Positions 47,501-53,280 of a stretch of 64,000 nt of DNA are shown piece by piece. The stretch is taken from contig JAWNZC010000025.1 of the NCBI GenBank assembly GCA_035771165.1, forward strand, positions 1 to 64,000, written 5' to 3'. The number at the start of each line of letters is the position of its first letter. The stretch's first letter is position 1. The DNA comes from Paragorgia papillata (lineage: Eukaryota > Cnidaria > Anthozoa > Scleralcyonacea > Coralliidae). Below the pieces are notes generated by a model. That model saw only the letters and a list, made by a program, of their open reading frames with translations, was not told the origin of the DNA and searched no databases. The translations under genes and the position numbers were made by a program.

Positions 47501-49943
47501 CCCAACCATTCAACTCCCATTGATCGCGCTGGCATGTACTGTATCATACCATGAGTAGGGAGATTATCTTCCATAATGCCAAAAGAGTAATAAATGCTCA
47601 GTTTATACACTTCAAAAACAAAAGAATAAATTGTTTATGCTGAGTATACAGCCACACAAATCAGTAAACTGATGGAGTGCCATTGGTGCCAGACTTTATG
47701 CACGCATATTTACGAATATATGGCATCACAGGGAGATAAATTGTTAAACACCCCTGATTAAATGTTAACGGGTTTAGATATTAAATATTTTTAGTTTGTT
47801 TCTAGTGCCACTGCCAATCTCCTGTGACGTACTGTATGTCCGCATATTGTTTATTGATTCAGTAAAATCAAATGCGAAAATGCAAAATAGCTGTTTGTTT
47901 ATTTCAGGGGGACTTTACGCTGCATGTTCCCGGAGCAAGTTTAACTGACAAAATCTCAAACTTTATGCTAGTGTGCCTGCCCCTAAATGACACCCCCTGA
48001 TTGACAGTTCATTTTTATGCATAATAGACTGTTAAAATTGACGCGATTTTACAGCTTTTGCACACGGCGCTGTTTTCAAGAAAAACCAGTTTGCCCAGAG
48101 TTGTGACAGAACTCAACGAAATCCATCGCACTGGCGTATTTTATTCATTGTAAAAAAAATGTTTTTAGCGGTGTGCAAACGGACAGGTACCTTGGTGATA
48201 ATCAACCAGCAACTTCTGAGTTTTGACAAAATATTTCTTGACTCACTGACTCTTGAGTTGTGTCTAACGATTAAAATAAGTCTCAGAACAGAGGTTACAG
48301 AGCTTAGAGCAAGTAGTTGAGTACTTTGTTTAACTTGCTACAAAGTGGCATGTAGCAATCAAAGAAAATTTTTGTATTTGGCATGCAATGTGACATTTTA
48401 GTATGCAAAATGACGAAGCACAAAAAAAAACTTGTGCGTGCACTTGCCATACTCTGCAAACTGGCCCAAGATGTTGGCAAAAAGCAGGCTTGGACTGGCC
48501 TATGTGCCAATGGTACACGCGCCCCCTTTAGAATACCTCAACTGCACCCCATGAACTATATTTGCTAATTAACAAATAGATTCCATTTTGCCGTTGTCTG
48601 TTCAGTTATAGATGCACAGAAGACGTCACAACGTGGTAAGAACAAAAAAGTGGCCCACGAGACGCAGTCGAGTGGGTCACTGATGTTCTTATCACGTTGT
48701 GACGTCTTCTGTGCATCTATAACTGAACAGACAACAAAAAAAATGGAATCTATTTGTTTTATACAATAAAAATTTAAAAGGTTTTTTGTTGAAAACTCTT
48801 GCCGGATTTTGGGGGCATGAAGAAGGAAAAAAAGCAAGTCAGCTGACGTGATCTGACGTGACCATGTGTCTGTCCTGTAATAGATCATGGCCAACAACCA
48901 ATGAAAACACGCATAGCAACCAGGGTATTGTATAATTTGATATATACTGCTGAAAGGTTTGATATTTTGAAACGTGGCTGCCCATGCATTGCATGTAGTT
49001 TGTTACTGAATAATATTATGCTTTCTTAAATTCATGTTGTGTATGGTAGCAAGGGGTAGACAAGAGAGTTGCTGTTCCGTAAGATATATTTTATTCAAAT
49101 AGTAATTAGCCTGTGAGTTAATCATACATGGGAGAACAATGACAACAACAATCACCAATTTTGAAATCTTTCTATTTACAGAGGCTTGTGGGCAAATTTG
49201 TCTGTAATGCACCTTAGTAGGCCAATGTCATTATTTATTAATTTTTTTTTAACTGCACCCCTCTCCCTAGTGGCACCGCCCCTAACCAGTCTGCATTGTA
49301 AGGGCCTTCCACCACAGATGATTGGTGGAGAGAGAGGCCAGGAAACTCCCACCATGCAAGGTGCTTTTGGCACATACGGACACATGAAAGCTTTGCTTGG
49401 CAGGTGATTTGGTGTAAAATGAGAAATTTGTTTTAGGAAAATAGCCCTCTGGGAATACGGGGGTAGGAAATGGCCAAATGAGTTCATTGTGAACTTTAGA
49501 GTGACACTTGCCATTTTGATACACACAAATGAGCAGTCGCCTCATTTGCATAATTTAAACCCATTTTCGTACAACGTGCTTAATATTTAAAACATTTACA
49601 AAAAAACAATTTAACACATTTTATATTAAACACATTATTAACCTAAATGAGTAACAAACATAATTACACTGTAAATCTTTCCTGGCTACAACTTCCAGTA
49701 CATGCTCAAGTACTTTTGTACTGTTTTTTTTGAAAACTTCAGTCACTATTCAGCACAGTATATGCATATTTTCAATATCGAATTACTGCCTTTACCTCGC
49801 TTCCACGATGCTACGGGAGTAACGAACTCAATTCTGTTGTAAATCCAATCTTTAACACCTGAGAGAAGCAGTAAATACCTCAATGCAAGAGAACTAAATA
49901 TTACTAAAGAACAACTTCGCGCTGAACTCGAAACCACCGCCAT
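29406..49943 (-). CDS. PIGU: PIGU, GPI transamidase subunit U (complete gene, 12 exons)
   Basis: Encodes the multi-spanning ER-membrane subunit of GPI transamidase, the complex that attaches preassembled GPI anchors to protein C-termini. I rebuilt it from 12 exons at 49943-49796, 47030-46966, 45256-45185, 43688-43626, 42969-42866, 40728-40628, 40253-40153, 39082-38928, 38029-37886, 34506-34382, 31335-31193 and 29519-29406. Every exon has AG/GT borders and all phases join, giving 1,335 nt and 444 aa; vertebrate PIGU is about 435 aa. Family signatures appear in order: [86 protein letters not shown] and the C-terminal [11 protein letters not shown]...VVLK. The sequence is very hydrophobic, with an N-terminal signal-anchor-like segment. 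Introns hold most of the MITEs in this window. It is head-to-head with the GFOD-like gene. It was identified from remembered family sequence, not a search. Confidence 0.95.
29559..29634. repeat. (AATAC)n microsatellite
   Basis: About 15 tandem copies of aatac, inside PIGU intron 11 close to the exon 12 acceptor. Confidence 0.95.
29700..30560. repeat. 'ttttccctc' inverted-repeat cluster (PIGU intron 11)
   Basis: Alternating copies of agaagacaaa and ttctaaat/ttttccctc occur on both strands from 29,700 to 29,960. A further inverted pair lies at 30,078-30,104 (gggaaaatagcgattaaaat) and 30,525-30,551. It is a non-coding foldback repeat. Confidence 0.55.
30632..30912. repeat. (TATAG)n microsatellite, about 280 bp
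   Basis: A nearly pure tract of more than 50 copies of the pentamer tatag in PIGU intron 11. Because 5 is not a multiple of 3 and no stop falls in several frames, it yields three long overlapping minus-strand ORFs of [12 protein letters not shown] peptide that are not genes. Confidence 0.97.
31193..31335 (-). CDS. PIGU: PIGU exon 11
   Basis: 143 nt (completes Tyr360, encodes 361-407). It contains a membrane segment and [17 protein letters not shown], the most conserved PIGU motif ([14 protein letters not shown]). Acceptor tgtctatag; donor cag|gtatct, phase 0. Confidence 0.96.
31486..31636. repeat. Foldback repeat (PIGU intron 10)
   Basis: Two arms of about 50 bp (from cgtgtttatatagcctgatg on the left; ending in catcaggttatataaacac on the right) flank a 50-bp loop. 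Related sequences lie at 31,690-31,740 and 57,990-58,040 (tgtttgtatcaggctatatg). Confidence 0.8.
31837..33153. mobile_element. 1.3-kb foldback element with an internal duplication (PIGU intron 10)
   Basis: Inverted arms of about 120 bp (31,837-31,965 and 33,035-33,153) share cactgacctatatatataac and a conserved ccgccattttga/tcaaaatggcggc stretch. Inside, a segment of about 130 bp is tandemly repeated (about 32,010-32,140 and 32,205-32,345; both have gtcggataaactg and cttctacagggg-like sequence). No transposase was found. Confidence 0.7.
33160..33680. repeat. Hairpin MITE plus 'tttttcatgtatattattaa' repeats
   Basis: 33,165-33,225 is a hairpin of the 'taatagcatgg' family. The motif tttttcatgtatattattaa occurs at about 33,316 and 33,650, and inverted at about 33,222-33,243. 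Together they form potential foldbacks in PIGU intron 10. Confidence 0.6.
33877..34150. mobile_element. Half copy of a TTAA/AGTGC MITE (PIGU intron 10)
   Basis: It begins 'ttaaagtgcacacgaaacg' and runs through tttgtcttatttaaaagaac, cgtttccttgcttcg and gagatatttgagtttg. It is homologous to the left half of the palindromic element at 58,840-59,308, but the right arm is missing or degraded here. Confidence 0.7.
34382..34506 (-). CDS. PIGU: PIGU exon 10
   Basis: 125 nt (completes Arg318, encodes 319-359, plus one base). It contains [25 protein letters not shown] and WSHLYP, matching HPIFFMFIQ..FKSYPTVGD..WNHLY. Acceptor ttttcttccttcag; donor t|gtaagt, phase 1. Confidence 0.95.
34973..35331. mobile_element. 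MITE 'GCCCTAATT..CGAGAACGCAAG', copy 2 (PIGU intron 9)
   Basis: The termini 'gccctaattaaacgagaacg' and 'cgttctcgtttcattagggc' are inverted, with many internal cttgcga/tcgcaag motifs. It is the same family as 28,338-28,620. Confidence 0.8.
35448..35572. repeat. Dispersed repeat 'gatcacgtgatctttcg', copy 1
   Basis: About 120 bp (atcacgtgatctttcgtttt, tggctaatgtccgaagttgt, ggatgtccgacgttttg) is repeated with divergence at 45,370-45,488 in the same orientation. Confidence 0.75.
35949..36739. mobile_element. TA-flanked MITE with CAGTCG termini (Tc1/mariner/pogo type)
   Basis: The termini 'cagtcgtacctctattaagc' and 'gcttaatagaggttcgactg' are inverted, with TA on both sides (35,947-948 and 36,740-741). 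That fits a TA target duplication and the Tc1/mariner-pogo superfamily. Internal copies of ctattaaacggccac are scattered near the left end. No transposase ORF; the 65-80-aa ORFs inside are unsupported. It lies in PIGU intron 9. Confidence 0.8.
36775..36871. repeat. Hairpin with cttgg(c/a)ctggtcat arms
   Basis: The short inverted pair cttggctggtcattgtgcc / ggcacgatgaccagtccaag resembles the ends of the repeats at 41,002 and 48,485. Confidence 0.6.
36941..37433. repeat. Foldback pair (PIGU intron 9)
   Basis: tatatggcac at 36,949 is matched inverted by gtgccatata at 37,262. Immediately after, 37,271-37,433 forms a hairpin with arms aaactacttaataacctcg / cggttattaagtagtt and an internal caagacctcggtttaatatt match. 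Confidence 0.65.
37570..37650. repeat. Hairpin 'cacatgtgcgattat'
   Basis: Arms gataatctcacatgtgcgat and atcgcacatgtgacgattat face each other across a short loop. Confidence 0.7.
37716..37853. repeat. Near-perfect foldback next to PIGU exon 9
   Basis: Arms of about 60 bp (starting aatacatggatgcttggaaa; ending catccatgtatt) meet at cgttcgcttcgctcactcg. It ends about 33 bp from the exon 9 donor. Confidence 0.85.
37886..38029 (-). CDS. PIGU: PIGU exon 9
   Basis: 144 nt (completes Ile270, encodes 271-317, plus two bases). It contains [20 protein letters not shown] and [12 protein letters not shown], closely matching [21 protein letters not shown] of PIGU. Acceptor ttcctgacag; donor gag|gtaatg, phase 2. 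Confidence 0.95.
38170..38362. repeat. Degenerate 'aaagtaacgcc' tandem repeat with C-run
   Basis: About ten irregular copies of (a)aaagtaacg(c)cc lie at 14-20-bp spacing and end in a run of 16-17 C. In PIGU intron 8. Confidence 0.75.
38394..38927. other. PIGU intron 8 remainder, nothing specific seen
   Basis: No ORF or obvious inverted repeat. It contains moderately GC-balanced sequence with no recognised feature. Confidence 0.4.
38928..39082 (-). CDS. PIGU: PIGU exon 8
   Basis: 155 nt (residues 219-269 plus two bases). A hydrophilic start ([14 protein letters not shown]) leads to a membrane segment and [11 protein letters not shown], matching SWDFIPAVYGF. The acceptor ctcttctctttctcag has an excellent pyrimidine tract; the donor is at|gtaagt, phase 2. 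Confidence 0.94.
39650..40043. mobile_element. hAT-type MITE with 8-bp TSD CATGTATG (PIGU intron 7)
   Basis: Termini are cagggacgtggcg (left) and cccacgcccctg (right), imperfect inverted repeats with the CAGGG.CGTGG hAT signature. The same 8 bp, catgtatg, sits immediately outside both ends (39,642-649 and 40,044-051). It is 394 bp, non-coding, and has a G run near its right end. Confidence 0.85.
40153..40253 (-). CDS. PIGU: PIGU exon 7
   Basis: 101 nt (completes Gly185, encodes 186-218). It contains [20 protein letters not shown] followed by [13 protein letters not shown], matching SAFLSAIFLALATYQSLYPL of human PIGU. Acceptor tatattttag; donor aag|gtaata, phase 0. Confidence 0.94.
40438..40517. 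repeat. Short hairpin (PIGU intron 6)
   Basis: Arms tctattacagaaccatcctc and gaggatagttctattaca, with catgagaaaa/ttttctcatg inside. A solo MITE end, agacaaacttaatttttatt, lies just upstream at 40,342. Confidence 0.75.
40628..40728 (-). CDS. PIGU: PIGU exon 6
   Basis: 101 nt (completes residue 151, encodes 152-184, and adds one base). It starts [20 protein letters not shown]; the YLLNP[YF]T motif is a PIGU hallmark. Acceptor aatttctag; donor ttgg|gtatgt, phase 1. Confidence 0.93.
41002..41452. repeat. Dispersed 'caggcttggactgg' repeat, copy 1 (PIGU intron 5)
   Basis: About 450 bp shared with 48,485-49,290: caggcttggactagcctatg, gccccctttagaatacctca, gagttgctgttccgtaagat, gtctgtaatgcaccttagta and cctagtggcaccgcccctaa. 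The left end and the inverted right end (agccagtccgac) suggest a hAT-like non-autonomous element. It contains the widespread ctgacgaagggccttcgctcgaaacg motif at 41,154. Confidence 0.75.
41567..41985. mobile_element. 420-bp palindromic MITE (PIGU intron 5)
   Basis: The two halves are inverted copies over about 190 bp each: left agagtggttcacgagatgaa ... cggccg-type centre ... right atattttcatcatagaacca. The central stem gagaagaatgagttgagga pairs with tcctcgactcattcttctc. Non-coding. Confidence 0.85.
41986..42600. other. PIGU intron 5 segment with overlapping unsupported ORFs
   Basis: Several 60-118-aa ORFs overlap on both strands (about 41,879-42,368). They match no family I know, lie in an intron, and are mutually exclusive. 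I treat them as chance. Confidence 0.5.
42601..42735. repeat. Foldback 'cgagaaacatcgagtttta' (PIGU intron 5)
   Basis: Arms cttgttgacttttgcctcga ... catcgagttttacgg and ccataaaactcgatgttt ... gtcaacaag; the loop is ctcagcgggctaaagccct. Confidence 0.85.
42866..42969 (-). CDS. PIGU: PIGU exon 5
   Basis: 104 nt (residues 117-150 plus two bases). It starts [20 protein letters not shown] and continues to NVPFYVMT, a hydrophilic lumenal/cytosolic loop equivalent to the QKLLLELDQYAPDV...IPLKVA region. Acceptor ttttttcttgtag; donor aag|gtactg; ends in phase 2. This is the least conserved exon, but its phase fits both neighbours. Confidence 0.85.
43088..43613. mobile_element. hAT-type element with 8-bp TSD TATATAAC abutting PIGU exon 4
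   Basis: The termini cagtggtgtggtggca and tgccaccacaccactg are perfect 16-bp inverted repeats. The 8 bp tatataac are duplicated outside them (43,080-087 and 43,614-621), which is diagnostic of hAT. It is 526 bp with no transposase. The interior carries ggggggtccgggggcatgc, seen again near 58,680. The element begins at intron position +13 of the exon 4 donor. Confidence 0.93.
43626..43688 (-). CDS. PIGU: PIGU exon 4
   Basis: 63 nt, 21 codons (residues 96-116), [20 protein letters not shown] plus E, matching the TDALTAIALY region. Acceptor ctcctccaacag; donor gag|gtatgt. A hAT-like element starts 13 bases into the downstream intron, and a TTAA-flanked MITE begins about 21-25 bp upstream of the exon, so the exon is isolated between two insertions. 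Confidence 0.9.
43714..44171. mobile_element. Palindromic MITE with TTAA TSD (piggyBac type)
   Basis: 458 bp. Termini aggggattggcattaaaaa and ttttaatgccaatcccct are inverted over about 150 bp per arm, flanked by TTAA (43,710-713 and 44,172-175). TTAA target sites are characteristic of piggyBac. A perfect TGACGTCA lies at 43,853-43,860. Its left edge is about 21 bp from the PIGU exon 4 acceptor. No ORF. Confidence 0.9.
44195..45135. repeat. 15-bp degenerate minisatellite (PIGU intron 3)
   Basis: About 60 copies of a 15-bp unit around ggtacttt(g/t)(c/g)aaaat. Because the unit is five codons long, both strands stay open and give ORFs of 79-104 aa with pentad peptides (KWYFA on plus, KYHFK-like on minus). 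I regard these as repeat translations. Copy-to-copy divergence is substantial. Confidence 0.9.
45185..45256 (-). CDS. PIGU: PIGU exon 3
   Basis: 72 nt, 24 codons (residues 72-95), [18 protein letters not shown] then IPFLFI, matching TPLIIYLFHFL of PIGU and forming a membrane segment. Acceptor ttattttcag; donor att|gtgagt; phase 0 at both ends. Its right edge is 50 bp from the 15-bp minisatellite. Confidence 0.9.
45370..45488. repeat. Dispersed repeat 'gatcacatgatctttc', copy 2
   Basis: Diverged copy of 35,448-35,572 in the same orientation (tggctaatgtccaaagttgt, ggatgtctgaagttttg). Confidence 0.75.
45489..46640. other. PIGU intron 2 segment, no gene supported
   Basis: It contains a 134-aa plus-strand ORF (45,898-46,302) with Cys/His residues near its end ([15 protein letters not shown]) and overlapping minus-strand ORFs. 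None resembles a known family, and the segment is intronic to PIGU. A tatatatacatg tract lies near 45,816. Confidence 0.45.
46966..47030 (-). CDS. PIGU: PIGU exon 2
   Basis: 65 nt. The acceptor is a long T tract ending in aag. With the exon 1 base it reads [22 protein letters not shown] (residues 50-71), close to human VEGLSLLDLGVSPYSGAAFHE. The donor is gag|gtaaga, phase 0. A decayed second copy of this exon lies at about 47,530-47,615. Confidence 0.93.
47526..47615 (-). pseudogene. PIGU: Decayed duplicate of PIGU exon 2
   Basis: Within the duplicated block, positions 47,526-47,615 align with functional exon 2 (shared gtactgtatca, gagtaggg, ccataat.c, aaaagagtaa). The copy has insertions that break the reading frame, and the donor gtaaga is replaced (cgctggcatg on the plus strand). 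It cannot substitute for exon 2 as read. Confidence 0.7.
48006..48480. other. PIGU intron 1 segment, nothing specific seen
   Basis: AT-rich sequence with only short ORFs on both strands and no recognisable repeat or gene. Confidence 0.4.
48485..49290. repeat. Dispersed 'caggcttggactgg' repeat, copy 2 with nested insertion (PIGU intron 1)
   Basis: Homologous to 41,002-41,452 at both ends, but interrupted between about 48,571 and 49,055 by a foldback element and unrelated sequence. Its right part again shows gagttgctgttccgtaagat and cctagtggcaccgcccctaa. Confidence 0.75.
48571..48759. mobile_element. 190-bp foldback MITE nested in copy 2
   Basis: Arms of about 80 bp (starting aaatagattccattttg, ending aaatggaatctattt) meet at gtggcccacgagacgcagtcgagtgggtcac. 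Each arm carries agacgtcac/gtgacgtct, close to a CRE site. Confidence 0.9.
49291..49795. other. PIGU intron 1, promoter-proximal part
   Basis: Only short minus-strand ORFs (about 89-116 aa at 49,176-49,551) without recognisable homology. No repeat was identified. Confidence 0.4.
49796..49943 (-). CDS. PIGU: PIGU exon 1
   Basis: Residues 1-49 plus one base. The ATG lies at 49,943-49,941. It encodes an N-terminal hydrophobic segment ([15 protein letters not shown]) followed by [16 protein letters not shown], matching the conserved 'ERVEVVSPLSSWKR' region of PIGU. The donor is g|gtaaag and the exon ends in phase 1. The ORF that continues into the intron is read-through. Confidence 0.93.
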
Positions 49944-50212
49944 GTTTTCATGTTGGGTGCTCGTTGAACTGTCGGTAAAACTCGGAGACGAATCGGAGTT
50001 CGGGGAGGATTAGGTTGAATGCGTGATCTTGAGAGCGATTTTGTTTAACTGGACATTCGACACGGAATTTACTTGGCTTTTCTAAACCATTCTAGTAGTT
50101 TTCAGTTTGTACACCAGTTGGTACGCGATTTATACGCGAATGCGAAAAGAGTAGAGAAACCACTATTTAGCAGTCGGCTACTACTCGGAACCAACCGATC
50201 AACCCGAAGGAG
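49944..50212. promoter_or_regulatory. Divergent PIGU/GFOD promoter and 5' UTRs
   Basis: The PIGU start codon (49,943, minus) and the GFOD-like start codon (50,213, plus) are separated by 269 bp. Both promoters and 5' UTRs must therefore fit here unless upstream non-coding exons exist. I see no clear TATA box. The segment is richer in CG dinucleotides than its surroundings. On the GFOD side two short upstream ORFs are present: 50,019-50,048 (9 codons and stop) and 50,140-50,154 (4 codons and stop). They could reduce translation of the main ORF. Confidence 0.7.
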
Positions 50213-51323
50213 ATGTTGTCAACGCCACCACCATTGAGAAAAGAAAGGCCAAGCTCCCCCATTTTGAGTTTGGCTATGGCTTATCGACGCGACTCCGCTC
50301 AGACTTGTCTTCCGTCTATCGGGATGATAGGTACGGGATACACATCTCGCTTGCTTGTTCCAGCTTTACGTTCGGCCGGGTTTGCCGTGAGTGCAGCTTG
50401 GGGAAACAACGAAGTCAAAGTGAAGGAGATGGCTGAAGCACTCAATATCTCGTTTTACACTACAAAGATAGACGAGCTGTTATTGCGTAGCGATGTCGAC
50501 CTCGTGTGTGTCTTTTGTCCCCCACATCTACGAGCTGATGTGGCGGTTAAGGCTCTGTTGATTGGAAAGAATGTGGTGTGTGAAATTCCTGCTGGACTGG
50601 ACCGCTTGGATGCTCAAAGAATGGTGGATGCGTCTCAGTATTATTCAAAACTGCTTTCCCTGATGGGGCACGAACTTAGATACCTCCCGGCATTTGTTAA
50701 AATGAAAGATATGATAACCGATGGGTTCTGTGGTGAGATAACCATATACGACTGTCGTGTAGAGATGGATTCCCTTCTCGGTACAAAATATAACTGGTTG
50801 TGTGACCATATGATGGGTGGTGGTGCCCTTAACTTGCTCGGCACTCACCTGATTGATTTGAGTCTGTTTCTGATTGGTCAACAAGCTACTGAAGTCCACG
50901 GGGTGTTAAAGACTTTTAATAAACAGACAGAACACATTCAAGGATTTCGTCATATTACCAGTGACGATTACAGCTGCTTTCAAATGAAAATGGACAAAGG
51001 ATGTTTTGCCAATGTGTCACTCAACACGCATATACCAGGGAAATTCAAACAAGAAGTTATGGTTGTTGGTGATAAAGGTAGACTTGTGGTAAGAAATGGT
51101 GATCTTTATGGTGTGAAGCTCGATCAGTCAAATGAAGAGAAGCTTTATTATAAAGAACGTGGACGAGTCAGCATACCGTATGATCTGAAGAAATCACCAC
51201 CAGAAATATATATGATTGCTATGGAGAAATGGCTTCAGACTATTAAGAAATCATTCATGTTTCAAGAAGACCAGAAGAGTGCCAACTTGGATGTTGTGGC
51301 TAGTGCAGCCAAATTTGAAGATG
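50213..51323 (+). CDS. GFOD-like exon 1
   Basis: 1,111 nt: residues 1-370 plus one base. The donor is the strong gtatgt at 51,324. The open frame continues to 51,565, but that extension (ARKHRALVSMVAQK-type) is not GFOD-like and is read as intron. Confidence 0.94.
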
Positions 51324-52433
51324 GTATGTACATGGGTGTGTTGGTCAGATCGAGGGCTACCGAGAGGGAGGGCATGGGGGCAAGTTACTCATACCCCCAA
51401 CTTGAGAGGGAGCTCCCTAACATTTTTAAGATTCAAGTTTTTTACATAAGAAAGTGCAGGGCAAGAAAGCATAGGGCCCTAGTAAGCATGGTGGCCCAGA
51501 AAATGTGGTGGTGCCTGGAAAGCATAGTAGGGTCCAAGGCCTCACAATACCTCATGGGGCCCTAGTCAAATCTGAGGGCCCACATACAGAAAATCCTCTC
51601 AGAACAGTTTTGGTAGTACACGGAGTACAGTATAGATGGATTTTATAACTATGTAATGGGTATGACAGAGCTTGTTTTCTGGTACCCATATGCAAAACAT
51701 TGTGAGCTGATTGGTTGCTGAAAATTCAGGATTGTGTAGTATTGACTGCCCAGTTGATGTGTACAGAAAAGTGAAAAAATCACCATGTCACAAATGTGCT
51801 AACCTGTACTGTATATCACATAATACTATCAGGATGAAAAACAGCATCCAAAACTTGAAAAGAAAAATTAATCAAAATTCATACAATAGTAATCCTTAAT
51901 TACTGTACTGTAACTCTGTTTGCTCATTCTATACTGGAAAGTATTTGCTTTGGTTGTTTTGCACAGATCTTGTTCCTTCATCACTTGGTCAGTAAGAAAA
52001 CCTCATGCAAATATTATTAATACAGTACTTTACCATACAGACCTTGCATTCAGTTAATAATTCTTTGACCACCAGAGGTTTTGACAAGTAAAATTATCTG
52101 GCATTGTACCTCAAGTTTAAATCTAATTTTTGAGATTACAGATTTAAAACAGTGTTGTAATTTCCCATGTGTGTTTTAGGATTTTATGTCAGAGCAGTTC
52201 TGGATGCTATTGTCGAGTCAAACAATACACATGAATGGGTTAAAGTCTACATGGATCAAACAAGTACAGACCATGGGCCATACTGGGGAGAAGGCCAACC
52301 AGCAGCAGTTATTCCCACACCCAAAAGAAAGACTAGTGCCGAAGTGAGTGGTAAACAACCAAAAGGTGCAGGAAAAGTCAAGGAAAAACCATCACCTGTT
52401 ACCCCAAAGCGTGTTGAGAAAAACAAATTGTAA
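50213..52433 (+). CDS. GFOD1/2-like oxidoreductase, Gfo/Idh/MocA family (two exons)
   Basis: Exons 50,213-51,323 and 52,180-52,433 join in phase 1 (GAT G|gtatgt ... ttttag|GA TTT) to give 454 aa. Residues about 36-46 form the N-terminal Rossmann start (IGMIGTGYTSR). CEIPAG (123-128) occupies the place of the family's EKP motif, and DHMMGGGALNLLGTHLIDL (198-216) is the conserved C-domain stretch with His212 and Asp215. KYNWLCDHMMGGG, VHGVLKTFNKQTEHI and FKQEVMVVGDKGRL closely match vertebrate GFOD1/GFOD2, which have about 385-390 aa. NAD(P) binding is expected; the animal substrate is not established. The protein has about 35 extra N-terminal residues (a second Met at 22 could be the true start) and a Lys/Pro-rich C-terminal tail of about 45 residues. 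GFOD1 and GFOD2 arose within vertebrates, so I give no numbered symbol. Confidence 0.95.
51324..52179 (+). other. GFOD-like intron (856 bp)
   Basis: GT..AG intron in phase 1. No inverted repeat or independent gene was recognised in it. Confidence 0.85.
52180..52433 (+). CDS. GFOD-like exon 2
   Basis: 254 nt: completes Gly371 and encodes 372-454. It begins FYVRAVLDAIVESNNTHEWV, equivalent to LYALCVVDTIKRSSQTGEW in vertebrate GFOD, then PYWGEGQPAAVIPTP and a basic KPKG..KEKPSPVTPKR-type tail ending NKL. Acceptor gtgtgttttag. The stop is TAA. Confidence 0.93.
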
Positions 52434-52524
52434 ATTATTAATAGAAATAGAAATAGAAATTGTAAAAAAGTGAAAAGTATTTGAATTGAAAATGAATATT
52501 TAAATTTGGAGTTTCAGACTTAGA

Positions 52525-52630
52525 CCCCATTTACACTAGAGCAAAAGTATCCAGATTCACATTGTTTTTCATCCTCATGGGAATAAAAAACAATGTGAAT
52601 CCGGATAGTTTTGCTCTAGTGTAAATGGGG
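52525..52630. mobile_element. 106-bp perfect foldback MITE
   Basis: Arms ccccatttacactagagcaa and ttgctctagtgtaaatgggg continue through tccggattcacattgtttt-type sequence to a tiny loop. It sits about 90 bp after the GFOD stop and contains AATAAA (about 52,581), which could serve as a polyadenylation signal. Confidence 0.9.
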
Positions 52631-52641
52631 CCGAATTGCTC

Positions 52642-53082
52642 TAAGGGCCTGTTCACATGAGGCGAGTTATCTCGGGGGGGGGGGGGGGGGTAGGGTTATC
52701 CCTATCCCCCGAGATAACTCGGTGTTAGTTTATTTCCATGTTAAAAAAGTAAACCGTTGACATGAGACCGAGATAACTCGGGGGATTGGGATAACTCGGT
52801 CGGAGTGATAGGGTAACCCTAGCCCCCGAGTTATCCCTACCTCCATGTGAACGCTTTCACCCGAGTTGTCTCAGGGAGTAGGGTCAACTTAGTCATGCGT
52901 ATTTATGCTGTTGCTTGGGATAACTCGGGGTGAAGCGTACACATGAAGCTAGGGTTATCTCGGGGGCCAGGGACAACTCGGTAGTTGCGTTTTATCATGT
53001 GAAATAGGGTCAACTTTGACCCTAGCCCCTGAGTTATCCCTACCCCCCCGAGATAACCCGGTCTCGTGTGAACAGGCCCTTA
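52642..53082. mobile_element. Palindromic 'gagataactcgggg' element (copy 2)
   Basis: Inverted termini taagggcctgttcacatgag and ctcgtgtgaacaggccctta enclose repeated gttatctcggggg / ccccgagataac modules and a run of 17 G. The flanking duplication is probably TAA/TTA-type but I cannot resolve it. It is homologous to 26,272-26,770. Confidence 0.85.
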
Positions 53083-53280
53083 CAGTCTAACTGTGTACAT
53101 AAATAAATATTATTCAACTATGTAATTTGTGATTTGTAAATGAATTCATAAATACATGTATTGTTCAGCTATGAAATTTGTGATTTGTAAATGAATTGAC
53201 AGTTTCAGTAGAACATTGCTGGATATTTTATCAGATCAAGATAAGTTGTAGAAGGAAAATTACAAGGAAAGGATTTTAGG

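Larger units (their letters stand above)
46720..48005. repeat. Diverged direct duplication spanning PIGU exon 2
   Basis: The block at 46,960-47,400 (exon 2 plus flank) recurs in the same orientation at 47,520-48,005. Shared landmarks are catgtactgtatca, tggagtgccattggtgccag, taaacacccctg, tttatttcag.gtgactt and gcctgcccctaa.acacccc. A weaker third copy of the last part lies at 46,720-46,830 (gccattttgaag ... agtttacatgg). The upstream copy on the minus strand contains a dead exon. Confidence 0.8.

Noticed and set aside
51324..51565. GFOD exon 1 read-through giving a 450-aa single-exon protein
   Set aside because: A strong donor (gtatgt) lies at 51,324 and a matching-phase exon at 52,180 restores the conserved GFOD C-terminus; the read-through tail shows no family similarity.
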